Counted from the stretch's first letter, positions 7,635 through 16,378 are shown. The stretch is DNA of 64,000 nt from Massilia aquatica (GCF_011682045.1 NZ_VVIW01000005.1:335079-399078); one strand, 5' to 3'. Numbers and translations: made by a program. Notes: generated by a model from the letters alone, not told the origin.

Positions 7635-8702
7635 TCAGGTTGGTGCTATTCCGCTATTCAGAATCAGCGCTGCGCGTTTTCCATCGTCACTGGCGAAGTG
7701 AAGAAGCGCCACTCGGCCAGGCGCATCCTTTCGACCCATCAATGAAGTTAAATACGCAATGGTGATCGGTCCGGTGGCAGCGCCAGTCTCCCCCGTGCAA
7801 TCGGCCATTTGTAGTAAATGAAGGCTGTTTTCTGCTTTGTTCATGACGCGCGTATGTGCGTTGGACGCTTCGATCGCAAAAAAAGGTTCGCCGTTCTGAT
7901 CATTCATGCAGAAGTCGAGCGCTGCCGGCGAAATCTTCGCTCGCGCGCAAGCATCACGTATCGCCGCTGTCAGGCCGACAGCGCGATTGGGGACCTCGCC
8001 ATCCGGTTTGGCCGACTCGATGGCTCGTCCGACGCCAGCAATCTGCAATTCTTGACCTCCCTGTCGTACCGGTCCGAGCAAAATTGCACCAGCTCCCTCG
8101 CCTGGAATGAAACCGCAGGTGTTTGTACTACACAAAAGGCGCTCCTGGCGCAGGTAATAGCCAATCGTAGCAGCATCCAACAGGCTGTCGGCACCGACCA
8201 GCAGCACGCGCTTCACGCTGTGCGTTCGCAATTTCCTCTGCGCATGCCACAGTGCGTCGCCAATGCCGGCCCGTCCTTGCGGGAATACAGCTGACCCTTC
8301 ATGGAAGGGCGTCTGAAATTGCGCTTCACAGGCTTTGTATATATTGTTGAAATGAGCGTCGGTTGTATGCGGGCGGCCGCGCTCGGCACCGATAATGATC
8401 AGAACGGTCGAGGCTGGGTCGATCTCCCCGGCGCCCGACTCGCAGTCCAGCACAGCCATCTTCACTATCTCTGCCAGCCGTTGCGGTCCCCAGATATCGT
8501 CCAGGTCGAGCTTTGCCGCCAGAAGGGTTTTGCCGGTGCCGTCGATGAAAGGACTCTCCTGGAAATGGTCCACGCCCGCCCGAATAGCGCACGACGCGGC
8601 AGCCAGGCTATAACCAACAGGGCAGCAGACTCCTGCCGCGTAAATCGCCAGCGGGTACCAGACATCGTCGTCCAGTTGTTGATTAACGGCCTTGTTGCTC
8701 AC
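7635..8702 (-). CDS. Beta-ketoacyl-synthase-fold protein without catalytic residues (T6SS-associated)
   Basis: A 355-residue thiolase/ketosynthase-fold protein. The GTG at 8702 overlaps the stop of the DUF2169 gene (GTGA), which fixes the start; an upstream in-frame extension is a shadow of that gene. The best-conserved motif is CGFIPGEGAGAILLG (196-210), typical of ketosynthases. In place of the nucleophile-containing A-C-x-G segment it has FPQGRAG (140-146), and in place of the C-terminal G-H-x-x-G-A motif it has GETGAATG (304-311), so Cys and a His are replaced. It is therefore unlikely to condense acyl chains. Such proteins recur in DUF2169/DUF4150 clusters; a structural or chaperone role in effector loading is inferred. 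Confidence 0.75.
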   Translation of the reverse strand: MSNKAVNQQLDDDVWYPLAIYAAGVCCPVGYSLAAASCAIRAGVDHFQESPFIDGTGKTLLAAKLDLDDIWGPQRLAEIVKMAVLDCESGAGEIDPASTVLIIIGAERGRPHTTDAHFNNIYKACEAQFQTPFHEGSAVFPQGRAGIGDALWHAQRKLRTHSVKRVLLVGADSLLDAATIGYYLRQERLLCSTNTCGFIPGEGAGAILLGPVRQGGQELQIAGVGRAIESAKPDGEVPNRAVGLTAAIRDACARAKISPAALDFCMNDQNGEPFFAIEASNAHTRVMNKAENSLHLLQMADCTGETGAATGPITIAYLTSLMGRKDAPGRVALLHFASDDGKRAALILNSGIAPT

Positions 8703-9844
8703 GCCTCTGCTCCCTGATGGTTGTCCTGCTCCAAGGTCGGCGCCGTGTTTGCGCCGCCGCAATTGCCGCAGCCTTCGCCGCCGCCCGCTTTCCGGTGCCA
8801 CCATTCGGTATTGACCGGGCCCACGGCAATTGTCTTGAACTCCTGCATGCGCTTCCTGATCGGCAGGGTGGCACGCCACACCACCGTAAAACGCTCCTGG
8901 TCCGGCTCGAAATACAAGGTGTCGACAACCGCCACCGGTTCGTCGCTGGAGTAGTCGTGGCGCAGGACGCGAATCTTGACGTTGTCCAGGCGTGGCAGCT
9001 TGAAGCGCACGTCGGGACGGCCGGCCATCATGTTGCGCAGGATGACGGGTTCCTGGCCGACCGGGTAGGGCATCTGCTGATCCGTTGGCGCACACTGATG
9101 AAACTGCTCGTCGAAATCGTCTGGCATGAAGGGAAACACGTTTTCCAGCCACTCATCGTCGTACGTACCGGCAAAGCTCGGCCTTGGTGGCCAATGCCGC
9201 GCAATCGCCGAAAAAGCAACCGGCGCCTGTTTTCCGCCCGGCTTGCTCACCGGCTCGTCGAGCGCTTCCAGGCTGGGCGCGGGCTGGCCGTCGATATCCT
9301 CGTCCGTACGCGAGCCGAACCAGCCTATGCCGTCCGGATTGTTCGGATGCGGCTCCGGCACATGCTGCGCCTTCTCGCCCCAGCCCTTTTTATAGGTTCT
9401 TGTGCCGCCGAAAGCCATGCCGAAATGCAGCGGCATCTGCGTGAACGGCGCAGCATTTGACAACGACACCATGCCCAGCCGCTTGCGCCAGTGGCGCGGC
9501 CCGTGCACCTTGATGCCCTTGCGTAGTGCGCCGACTTGCCAGACCACGCCCAGTTCCTTGACCGGCGAGCCGTCCGGAGAATGGGCGCTGGCATTGAATA
9601 ACACGTCGCAGCGCGGCTTGAAGCGGGCGATGTCGGAGCCGTACAGCATGGCGCTCTCGCCCGGCGGGCCGACAAAGACGTCGGTGTGTTCGACCGGCTG
9701 CGGTGGCAGCGGGCGTGGACGCTGGCCTGAGCCGGGAATCTGCCAGGTGCTCTTGGCTATGACGACCAGGTGGTCGCGGCCGGTAACGTCTGGAGCGCAG
9801 ATGACTTCGACAGTGAGATATTTGGATCCTACGATGACTTCCAC
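8699..9844 (-). CDS. DUF2169 family T6SS effector adaptor
   Basis: A 381-residue DUF2169 protein. Visible family motifs include VIAKSTWQIP near residue 30, PLHFGMAFGGTR around 140, NPDGIGWF, and the C-terminal half with YPVGQEPVILRNMM and VVDTLYFEPDQERFTVVWR. It ends with a cysteine/glycine-rich tail (GGGEGCGNCGG). DUF2169 proteins are known as adaptors needed to load PAAR-like effectors; the Agrobacterium Tde2 system uses one. It lies between vgrG/DUF6484 and the ketosynthase-like and DUF4150 genes, in line with a role in mounting the DUF4150 tip and GHH toxin onto VgrG. There is no signal peptide; a cytoplasmic protein is expected. Confidence 0.88.
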   Translation of the reverse strand: MEVIVGSKYLTVEVICAPDVTGRDHLVVIAKSTWQIPGSGQRPRPLPPQPVEHTDVFVGPPGESAMLYGSDIARFKPRCDVLFNASAHSPDGSPVKELGVVWQVGALRKGIKVHGPRHWRKRLGMVSLSNAAPFTQMPLHFGMAFGGTRTYKKGWGEKAQHVPEPHPNNPDGIGWFGSRTDEDIDGQPAPSLEALDEPVSKPGGKQAPVAFSAIARHWPPRPSFAGTYDDEWLENVFPFMPDDFDEQFHQCAPTDQQMPYPVGQEPVILRNMMAGRPDVRFKLPRLDNVKIRVLRHDYSSDEPVAVVDTLYFEPDQERFTVVWRATLPIRKRMQEFKTIAVGPVNTEWWHRKAGGGEGCGNCGGANTAPTLEQDNHQGAEA

Positions 9845-9859
9845 AGAAAACCTTGGGCG

Positions 9860-10378
9860 TTAATTGATGTTGACCGAACCGCCCAGGATGCGCTGGGTCG
9901 CGCTGGCGTGGCTGGTGATGTAGGTGCCGCGCAATTGAATGCGTCCGTCCGCGCTGAGGATCAGCGCCGCTTCGCCGCAGCGCAGTTCGATTTCGTGCTC
10001 GGCGGTCAGCACCACGCGTTCGCCGTCGAGCAATACCTCGGCAGGGGCGGGCGCGGGCGCTGCCGGCCCGGCCAGCATCAGCCCGAGGATAATCGGCTGC
10101 ATCGGATCGCCGCCCTCGAAACCGAGCGCCAGCGCCTGGCCGATGTTGCTCGGATCGAGCGGGCTGATGCTGCGGGCGCGGATGCGGCTCAGGCCGAATG
10201 TGGCGATGCTGACCAAAGCACTTCCATCGGTACCGATACCGTCGAAGGTGCCAACAGCAATGCCGTCGGCGCGTGCCGGGCGCTGCGGCGTTTGCACGAT
10301 TACGTCATGCAACAGCCCGCTTGGCTGCGTTGATTCGGTGACCGGCAGGCTGCTGCCGGCTTCTGTGGCTTGCTTCAT
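9860..10378 (-). CDS. DUF6484 domain protein, T6SS-associated
   Basis: A 172-residue protein matching DUF6484: an N-terminal beta-rich module (VGTFDGIGTDG, then FGLSRIRARSISPLDPSNIG and MQPIILGLM) followed by an alanine/proline linker and a C-terminal beta repeat (DGERVVLTAEHEIELRCGEA, then LILSADGRIQLRG) resembling the terminal repeats of VgrG. Its first base overlaps the last base of the vgrG stop codon (10378), so the two are translationally linked. The C-terminal stretch suggests that it extends or caps the VgrG needle. Its role is unknown experimentally as far as I can state. Confidence 0.8.
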   Translation of the reverse strand: MKQATEAGSSLPVTESTQPSGLLHDVIVQTPQRPARADGIAVGTFDGIGTDGSALVSIATFGLSRIRARSISPLDPSNIGQALALGFEGGDPMQPIILGLMLAGPAAPAPAPAEVLLDGERVVLTAEHEIELRCGEAALILSADGRIQLRGTYITSHASATQRILGGSVNIN

Positions 10379-12531
10379 CAGTTCTCCAGAATCTTTTTAC
10401 CCTTCAGGGTGATGTTGCCATCGGCCTTGAAGGTTTGGTCGTCGCTGGTGCCCACGCTGAACGTGTGACCGTTGATCACGATGGTGCCGTCTTTCTTCAT
10501 CAGCAGGCTTGCCTTGCCGACGGTGATCGACAGTTCATCGCCCGCCGTGATTGAAATGGAATTTTCAACCTGGGTAATCTGGCTCTTGCCGACAATCGTC
10601 GCCATGCCCATTCCCACGTTCAGGTCGTAGCCAAGCCCGACGTTATCCATGCGCGCCATGCCGACGTTCTGGACCGATGCCAGGCCGATCGTTTCCGCCT
10701 TCATCATGGCAACATCGATGGTCCAGGCGCCGCCGATGGTATTGGTCTCGTTCTGCACCACCGTTTTGGTCCGGTTCGCCCCGATGGTGATGGTCTCGTT
10801 GATCCCCACATCCTCGGTCCGGTTGTCGCCGATGCTGATGGTCTCGTTATGGTCGACCCGTTCCTTGCGGTTGTTGTGGATGGTAATCGTTTCATCGCGG
10901 TCCACGGTCTCCGTGCGGTCGCGCTTGACGAGCGTGGTCTCATCGCGATCAATGGTCTTGCGGCGATCATTCCCGACCCATTTGTCCTCATCGTGCTCGA
11001 CCTCGGTCAGCTGGTCCTTCTCGGCATGCAGCCACAACTGCTCCTGGCCCTTCTTATCCTCAAAGCGCAGCGCGTTGGCGGTGTTGTAGTTGCCCTTCGG
11101 CGTGGAACGCGTCAACACGCCACTCTGGGTCTTGTTCTCCGGCAGCGTCCACGGCACCATGGTGTCTTCATTCGGCACCATGCCCGTCACCAGCGGCCGG
11201 TCCGGGTTGCCGTCCATGAACTGCACGATCACTTCCGAGCCGATGCGCGGAATCGCCGTCACGCCGAAGTTGGCGCCCGACCACGAGGTAGCGACGCGGA
11301 TCCACGCCGAACTTTTCTCGTCGTATTCGCCGATGCGGTCCCAGTGGAACTGCACGCGCACGCGGCCGTACTTGTCGGTGTGAATCTCTTCGCCCTTCGG
11401 CCCCACCACCAGCGCCGTTTGCAGCCCGTAGATCTTCGGCTCGATGCTGTTGTAGCCGCGTCCCGGACGCCATGGAATCTGCTTGCGGATGCAGGAGACG
11501 CGGTTTTCGTAGTACGACGGCGTTTCCACATTCACCTGGTAATTGTTGCTGGCTGTGTGGCGCACTTCCAGGATCAGGAAGTTTTTTGAACCGTCGTCGA
11601 AGTGTTCCGTCAGGGTAAAGCTGCGGCCCGGCATGACGTAGCGGTCGTTGCCGGCGCCTTCGAAATGCTTGCCGGACGCTTCGATTTCTTCCAGCCGCAG
11701 GCGGGTCTTGGCGTCGCCGTCGCCGGCGTCCTTGAACCCATACGCGCCCACGTATTCGTAGACTTCCTTCTTGAGCACGTCACCTTGTTCGTTGACCGTC
11801 GGCAGTTGGGTCTTGACCGGTTTCGGGCTTTTGAAGTTGAAGCTGGACAAGGCGTACTTGGCCGGCACCAGGCGCCGCACCGGCGTCCATTCGCCCAGCG
11901 CATCGTCTTCCTCGGCGCCGGCGGCGCGGTTGAAGGGAATGTGGGCCGGGCCGTCGATCGGGGCGGCGGCGGTCGAGTCGTCCGAGATGATCAGGGTGTG
12001 GCCGGACGCGGTGTGCTCGTACCAGTAGAACCAGCCTTTTTCTTCCCAGCGCCGGTGCACGTAGTTGTAGTCGGATTCGTCGTACTGGCAGGCGTCCTTC
12101 ATGACCGGGTCGGGTCCGCCCACGCGGAACTCGCTCTTGCGCACGCCGTAGTCGCCGAAGATGTCGTCGGTCTGGTCCTTGACGGTCATGTTGTGGAACA
12201 GATAGTTGTCGCGGCGCAGGCGCAGGTAGGCCAGCCACGGCAACAGGACCATGTCGTAATAGACTTCGCCGCCGTCGGCGCGCACGCGCCGGAATTCGAA
12301 CACGTAGCCGTTGAAGTAGCGTTTGCTGTTGTCTTCGCGCACCAGTTCGACGGTCGCCATCTTGCCCTGCACGTCCTTGAGGGCAATGTTCGGATCGTCG
12401 CTCAGGCACTCGACGGTGAAGTGGAAGTCGCGCGACAGGCCTTCCACCGCGTCGATCCGGTTGGCCACGAGGCTGGCTGGGCCTCCGCTCGGAAAATTCA
12501 GGCGCAGCAGGCGGTTGTTCTGACGGGTCAT
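10378..12531 (-). CDS. vgrG: Type VI secretion system tip protein VgrG (TssI)
   Basis: Complete 717-residue spike protein. Residues 1 to about 370 form the gp27-like base (GLSRDFHFTVECLSDD, LRRDNYLFHNMTVKDQTDD). The VgrG signature HTDKYGRVRVQFHWDR is near residue 385, followed by the gp5-like OB domain (WIRVATSWSGANFG, IPRIGSEVIVQF, GNPDRPLVTG). From about 500 to 600 there are short tandem repeats (RDETTLVKRDRTETV, ETITIHNNRKERV, ETITIGANRTKTV) expected to form the trimeric beta-helix needle. A DUF2345-like C-terminus (VGKASLLMKKDGTIVING) completes it. No toxin domain is fused. The first 150 codons are duplicated as the broken copy at 2650-3105. Confidence 0.97.
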   Translation of the reverse strand: MTRQNNRLLRLNFPSGGPASLVANRIDAVEGLSRDFHFTVECLSDDPNIALKDVQGKMATVELVREDNSKRYFNGYVFEFRRVRADGGEVYYDMVLLPWLAYLRLRRDNYLFHNMTVKDQTDDIFGDYGVRKSEFRVGGPDPVMKDACQYDESDYNYVHRRWEEKGWFYWYEHTASGHTLIISDDSTAAAPIDGPAHIPFNRAAGAEEDDALGEWTPVRRLVPAKYALSSFNFKSPKPVKTQLPTVNEQGDVLKKEVYEYVGAYGFKDAGDGDAKTRLRLEEIEASGKHFEGAGNDRYVMPGRSFTLTEHFDDGSKNFLILEVRHTASNNYQVNVETPSYYENRVSCIRKQIPWRPGRGYNSIEPKIYGLQTALVVGPKGEEIHTDKYGRVRVQFHWDRIGEYDEKSSAWIRVATSWSGANFGVTAIPRIGSEVIVQFMDGNPDRPLVTGMVPNEDTMVPWTLPENKTQSGVLTRSTPKGNYNTANALRFEDKKGQEQLWLHAEKDQLTEVEHDEDKWVGNDRRKTIDRDETTLVKRDRTETVDRDETITIHNNRKERVDHNETISIGDNRTEDVGINETITIGANRTKTVVQNETNTIGGAWTIDVAMMKAETIGLASVQNVGMARMDNVGLGYDLNVGMGMATIVGKSQITQVENSISITAGDELSITVGKASLLMKKDGTIVINGHTFSVGTSDDQTFKADGNITLKGKKILEN

Positions 12532-12569
12532 GCGGGCTTCCTTTTGGTGGGAATGTGACGTTGCATTAA

Positions 12570-13409
12570 TTATTTTTGAGCGGCAGCGGCGCGCGCGGGA
12601 ACGCGTGCCGTCTTGCCTGCAAGATGCTGTTCCAGGCGTTCGATGACGGCCGCATGGCCGCGCTGGCGCGCCGAGGCAAGGGCGTCTTCGCCGCGTTTGT
12701 TGCGCAGCACCGGATTGGCGCCGCGTTCGAGCAGCAGGCTGGTCAGCTCAAGATTGCCGGTCCCTGCGGCCATCAACAGGGCGGAACTGCCTTGCGCCAT
12801 GACCGCATCGAGCGCCACACCTTGCTGCAACAGGCGTGCCGCCAAGACACTTTGCAAGGCACGCTGCGGCGCCGGCGGCAGCGCTTGCAGCACCAGGCTG
12901 TGCAAGGTGGTCTTGCCGCCGTCGCCAAGCACCCTGGCATCGGCTCCACGGTCGAGCAGCAGGGCCGCGATCTCCAGCGGCGGGCTGCCAAGCGCGTAGT
13001 GCAGCGGCGTACTGCCGTTCGAGTCGCGCGGGTTGTCGGGCCGGGCGCCGGCGTCGAGCAAGAGCTTGACCGCCTCGATGTCGGCACTGGCAACGGCCAC
13101 CATCAGCGGGCTCAGGCCTGCATGGCAGATGTTCGGGTCGTCGCCGGCGTCGAGCACTTTTTTCAGCAGCGCATGACGGTCCTTGCCCAATACCAGGAAC
13201 AGGCGCGGGGCGACGCCAGGCTGGAAGTCACGCGCAGCTGTGATGAGCACGTCGCCGCCGGCGTTCGTATCCAGGCAGCGCACAGGCGCCGCAGCGGCGG
13301 CCGCCACCGGGGTGCGGGCGCGCGCAGGCGAGCTGCAAACACAGGCGGCCAGCAAGGCCAGCGATGCGAGCGCGGCTGTTTTCGGGGCGATGGTGATCGT
13401 CGGCCTCAT
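12570..13409 (-). CDS. Secreted ankyrin-repeat protein
   Basis: A 279-residue protein with an N-terminal hydrophobic signal (ASLALLAACVCSS) that contains a possible lipobox (LAAC), so a periplasmic or lipid-anchored location is likely. Ankyrin repeats follow: LSPLMVAVASADIEAVKLLL, GSTPLHYALGSPPLEIAALL, SSALLMAAGTGNLELTSLLL. The C-terminus is helical and alanine/arginine-rich. The ATG at 13409 overlaps the stop of the upstream DUF4124-like gene (ATGA), so I reject the longer in-frame extension to 13877, which is a shadow of that gene. Ankyrin proteins next to vgrG often serve as periplasmic immunity or accessory proteins; here the partner is not evident. Confidence 0.75.
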   Translation of the reverse strand: MRPTITIAPKTAALASLALLAACVCSSPARARTPVAAAAAAPVRCLDTNAGGDVLITAARDFQPGVAPRLFLVLGKDRHALLKKVLDAGDDPNICHAGLSPLMVAVASADIEAVKLLLDAGARPDNPRDSNGSTPLHYALGSPPLEIAALLLDRGADARVLGDGGKTTLHSLVLQALPPAPQRALQSVLAARLLQQGVALDAVMAQGSSALLMAAGTGNLELTSLLLERGANPVLRNKRGEDALASARQRGHAAVIERLEQHLAGKTARVPARAAAAQK

Positions 13410-14296
13410 TTGGGGCCGCTCTTGACGTAGGCTGCTTGCGCATCGTCGAGGCTGCGTTTGGCTGCGCCAAATTGACCCTGGCTGAGATAATTCTGTATTG
13501 TCACCAATTCGTGCTCGGACAGCACGCCGGCGGCGAACATGTCGAGCATGCGCTTGCGCAGCAGGGCGATGGCGGTGCCCGACCAGACCTCGGGTCTGAG
13601 CGCGCCGATCATCACGTCGATGATGGTTCCTACCGGCCGCACCACGGCGCTGCCTTTGGCGGCGCGCAAGGCAGCTTGCGTGCCAGCCATTTCTTTGGAC
13701 ACCTTGGCCGTTTCCATGTCGGCGCGCGCCACTTCCACGCTCATGTATTGGCCAAGGCGCGAATTGGAATACGTGGGCGTTTTGGTGGCCAGGGTGCCGG
13801 CCTTGTCGCCAAGCACGTCCGCGTAGGGGCCGTAGCGGTCGCGCTTCATCAAGTCCTTGAGCGTGCTTTCCATCCACTTTTCCATGCTGCCGCCGAACTT
13901 GCCATTGGCCATGCCCGCCGAGGCGCCCATGATGTTGGCGGCCGCTTTCAGGCCAATGCCGGTTTCGCGCAGCGGACGGAACTGGGCATGCCTTTGCAGT
14001 TTCATCCAGGCTTGCGGATCTTCCAGGCGCAGCTCGCTCATGACGCGGTCGAAGCGAACCGGGCTGTTGTGACGCAGGTAGTCGATGTACTCGAGGTAGT
14101 CGTTCAGCTTCAGGCCGCGGATGCGCGCCTGTGCCAGCAGGAACTTGATGTGCCGGTTGTGTTCGTCGGCGGTCCGCTCGCGCTCGCGCACCGTGGTGGT
14201 GCCGCTGCGATTGACCGACGAGATTTTGCCGGGACCTTGCGGCCGGTCGGAGTATTCTACGGTGCCATCCGGACGCTGTATTTTATAAACCGCCAT
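13406..14296 (-). CDS. DUF4124-like N-terminal domain protein, T6SS island leader gene
   Basis: A 296-residue protein whose first 20 residues (MAVYKIQRPDGTVEYSDRPQ) look like a DUF4124 beta-hairpin module (x-VYK-x-x-x-x-DG-x-x-x-Y-S-D-x-P), but without the usual signal peptide. The rest is mainly helical, with a segment IGLKAAANIMGASAGMANG and a hydrophobic stretch VVRPVGTIIDVMIGALRP near 220-240. No enzyme motif was recognised. It is the first gene of the minus-strand run that continues through the ankyrin gene and vgrG. It could be a toxin or accessory protein whose periplasmic ankyrin neighbour protects or assists; that is speculation from gene order. Confidence 0.65.
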   Translation of the reverse strand: MAVYKIQRPDGTVEYSDRPQGPGKISSVNRSGTTTVRERERTADEHNRHIKFLLAQARIRGLKLNDYLEYIDYLRHNSPVRFDRVMSELRLEDPQAWMKLQRHAQFRPLRETGIGLKAAANIMGASAGMANGKFGGSMEKWMESTLKDLMKRDRYGPYADVLGDKAGTLATKTPTYSNSRLGQYMSVEVARADMETAKVSKEMAGTQAALRAAKGSAVVRPVGTIIDVMIGALRPEVWSGTAIALLRKRMLDMFAAGVLSEHELVTIQNYLSQGQFGAAKRSLDDAQAAYVKSGPK

Positions 14297-14646
14297 CGAC
14301 GTCCTTGACTATCAGTTACAAGATGAGAAGAATGCTATAAAAAAGCAATTGCTGTCATTTTAACAAAATATTGCCCTCTCGAACTTACATTTGCAAAAAA
14401 TTGAGGCAAATCCGCCACGAAAACAGCATCGTTTGTTGTTTTTATAATAATTTATTGCGTGTTTACGCAGATGACTTATCGTCACCGGGAAGGGGGGTGA
14501 TGGGGGGCGCTGAGGCGCCATCGGCAGCTGGCCGGCGTGGCAGCGCCGGCAGAGGTGGTCAAACCAGCCTGTGCCGACTTTTCAGCATGCCCGGTGGGCG
14601 CTATCGAGGCCGGGCTACACGTCTTGGGCGCGCCATGCCGGCGGCA
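14297..14646. other. 350-base intergenic region upstream of the VgrG island
   Basis: The part next to the island (14300-14470) is markedly AT-rich and must contain the promoter of the minus-strand run that begins at 14296, but I cannot assign a single convincing -35/-10 pair. A short GC hairpin (GGCGC-TGAG-GCGCC, about 14507-14520) lies nearer the J-domain gene stop. No gene, tRNA or repeat array was seen. Confidence 0.5.
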
Positions 14647-15747
14647 CTAAAACCAGGGGCCGTCATCGAACGGGCTGTCGCGCACAATGCGCAAGGTCTT
14701 CAACCAGCGTTTGAGTGCGCCGATGTCGGCAAACTCCGCAATCTCGGCTTCGGCTTGCGCGATGCGCACGCGCATGGTGGCAATGTCGGTGTGCAGCATT
14801 TTCAGCACCGTTTTCGGTACTGGCCGGCGGTTCGATTCCCAGCCGATATCGCGCGCCAGCGACATTTCCATGTCGAACAGTTCGCCGCTGATGTCATCGA
14901 GCTGGCCGCTCAGTACACGGTTGTACTGTTTGATGTGCTCATCGCCCAGGTTGTCCAGGCCGGTCTGGTCGATCTGGTCGACTTCCAGTTGCAATTCCAG
15001 CAAGCCGAGCAGGTCGTTGGCCGCATAGGCGAGGTTGGCGCGCTGCATCAGTCCGGTCTTGCGCTCGCGCTCGGCCGGATCGGTTTCGCGGTCCGGATGC
15101 AGGGCGCTGGCAAGCTTGCGGAAAATGTCGCGCACCGACTGCTTGAGTTTGGCTTGCTCGGCCAGGTGCTTTTCTTCGCGCTTGCTGGGCTTGGGCGATT
15201 CGGCCGGCTCGGCCTGGCGGGCGTTGTGTTCGCGCTCGGCAAATTTTTCTTCCAGCGAGGCAAAAAACGCGTCGGGCGAATGGATGAAGGCTTCGGCATC
15301 CAGATCGAGGCCGGTCATGCTGCCAACCACCTTGAGCATGCGTTCTTTTTCCTCGTTTAATTCCTTGTCGTAGTCGCCGCCGCTGTGCTTGTTGAAAATA
15401 GCTTTGATGAGTTCGTCGTCGTCGGCTTCCATCAGCTCCCAGGCCGCTGGACAGATCAGCGCTTGCAGCTTCTCCTTGTCCTTTTTGCCCGTCGATGGGT
15501 GGTCGTATGCCCGGTCGTATATCAACAGCAATTGTTTGCGATGCGCGTCGAATTGCTCCGCCAGCGGACGATACTCGCGGTCCGCCAGGGCTTGTATTTT
15601 CGGCAATTCCTCGCGCCAGAGCGCCAGTTTGGCGCGTTCGGCTTCCAGCTTTTTGACCAGATTGTTAAATTGCTTGCGCGCGCGCGATTGGGCCCCCGCG
15701 CTTGCGGGGGCGGCGATCCGAACCGGATAGTGGGAGGAAGTGGTCAT
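14647..15747 (-). CDS. J-domain (DnaJ-like) protein
   Basis: A 366-residue protein with a long N-terminal coiled-coil region (KKLEAERAKLALWREELPK). Its J-domain core sits in the C-terminal half: VRDIFRKLASALHPDRETD contains the HPD tripeptide at about residue 217, which stimulates DnaK ATPase, followed by LMQRANLAYAANDLLGLLEL as helices III and IV. A charged, acidic helix-rich tail follows. There is no zinc-finger or substrate-binding domain, so it is a specialised co-chaperone rather than DnaJ. Neighbouring genes give no clue to its client. Confidence 0.8.
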   Translation of the reverse strand: MTTSSHYPVRIAAPASAGAQSRARKQFNNLVKKLEAERAKLALWREELPKIQALADREYRPLAEQFDAHRKQLLLIYDRAYDHPSTGKKDKEKLQALICPAAWELMEADDDELIKAIFNKHSGGDYDKELNEEKERMLKVVGSMTGLDLDAEAFIHSPDAFFASLEEKFAEREHNARQAEPAESPKPSKREEKHLAEQAKLKQSVRDIFRKLASALHPDRETDPAERERKTGLMQRANLAYAANDLLGLLELQLEVDQIDQTGLDNLGDEHIKQYNRVLSGQLDDISGELFDMEMSLARDIGWESNRRPVPKTVLKMLHTDIATMRVRIAQAEAEIAEFADIGALKRWLKTLRIVRDSPFDDGPWF

Positions 15748-16086
15748 GGGAGTTGAATGGACGGCGCTGGCGCAGGGCTGTTATTGTAAGGGATGGCCGA
15801 TCGACAGGGTAGTGGAACGTGATGAGCCGGCATGGCCTGTGCGCAGGCAAACGATTTGGGTCCCGTGTGCGGCGCGAGCAGGTAGTCGATGCCGTCCACC
15901 CGCTGGCTGCTGTCGTCGAGGCAGTAAAGTCGATTGTGCAGCTTGGCGCCAGGAAACCCCTGCCACGTTTGCCTGGCTGGCATCGTTGACGCGCCGGGCG
16001 ACGTTCACCACCACGCTGCCCGGGCGGGCAAAAAGCGCCGGCGCGGGCAGGGCACCCACGCGGTGCGGCGAACTAGAGGAGCTTGC
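15748..16086. other. Intergenic region, possible gene remnant
   Basis: No intact gene. On the minus strand, two overlapping frames look coding-like: GSVVVNVARRVNDASQANVA (about 16030-15965) and, in another frame, GAKLHNRLYCLDDSSQRVDG (about 15955-15895) running on into GIDYLLAPHTGP. This could be a frameshifted, decayed gene, but I recognise no family and codon evidence is weak. Confidence 0.25.
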
Positions 16087-16185
16087 TTACCACTTGAAGA
16101 CCTTGGCCAGGGCCAGCCACCAGGTGATGAAAGTATCGATAAACCCGGTCAGGACCGGCACTGCCTGAATCATCAGATCGTCCAT
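16087..16185 (-). CDS. Possible 32-residue hydrophobic peptide
   Basis: A short frame that begins MDDLMIQAVPVLTGFIDTFI and ends in a tryptophan-rich segment with a basic tail (AKVFKW). It has GGAGA eight bases before the ATG and a single membrane-length hydrophobic stretch (residues 6-29). Just upstream of its ribosome-binding site the transcript would form a strong hairpin (GCGGCCC/GGGCCGC, 16211-16228). The layout resembles small membrane peptides or type I toxins, but no homologue is recognised. It lies between the J-domain gene and the DUF2863 terminator. Confidence 0.4.
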   Translation of the reverse strand: MDDLMIQAVPVLTGFIDTFITWWLALAKVFKW

Positions 16186-16333
16186 GCTTGTTCTCCACAG
16201 TACGTTGAATGCGGCCCGGGCGGGCCGCTCAGCGAGTGTAATGGCCTTGTCATATCGATATCTTGTGCGAACCCAACGAAGGTGGGGCACACAGCGATGC
16301 CGCCGGCGCGCCGGCGTCAACGCGAACAGGCGT

Positions 16334-16361
16334 AAAAAAACCCGGGCAGACCCGGGTTTTT
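16334..16361. terminator. Bidirectional rho-independent terminator after the DUF2863 gene
   Basis: A run of A, then stem CCCGGG, loop CAGA, stem CCCGGG and a T-run. It reads as a terminator in either direction and lies 18 bases beyond the DUF2863 stop codon at 16379. Confidence 0.85.
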
Positions 16362-16378
16362 CATGCGGCAAGCGTAAC

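Noticed and set aside
8703..9152. N-terminal extension of the ketosynthase-like protein up to 9152
   Set aside because: The region is the 3' part of the DUF2169 gene; the GTG at 8702 overlapping the DUF2169 stop is the natural start.
10700..11000. Short near-repeats inside vgrG that look like a CRISPR or minisatellite
   Set aside because: They encode the degenerate beta-helix repeats (DRDET, ETITI, NRTE) of the VgrG needle; period and sequence vary and there are no spacers.
13410..13877. N-terminal extension of the ankyrin protein up to 13877
   Set aside because: It overlaps the DUF4124-like gene in another frame; the ATG at 13409 with a signal peptide directly after it is the better start.
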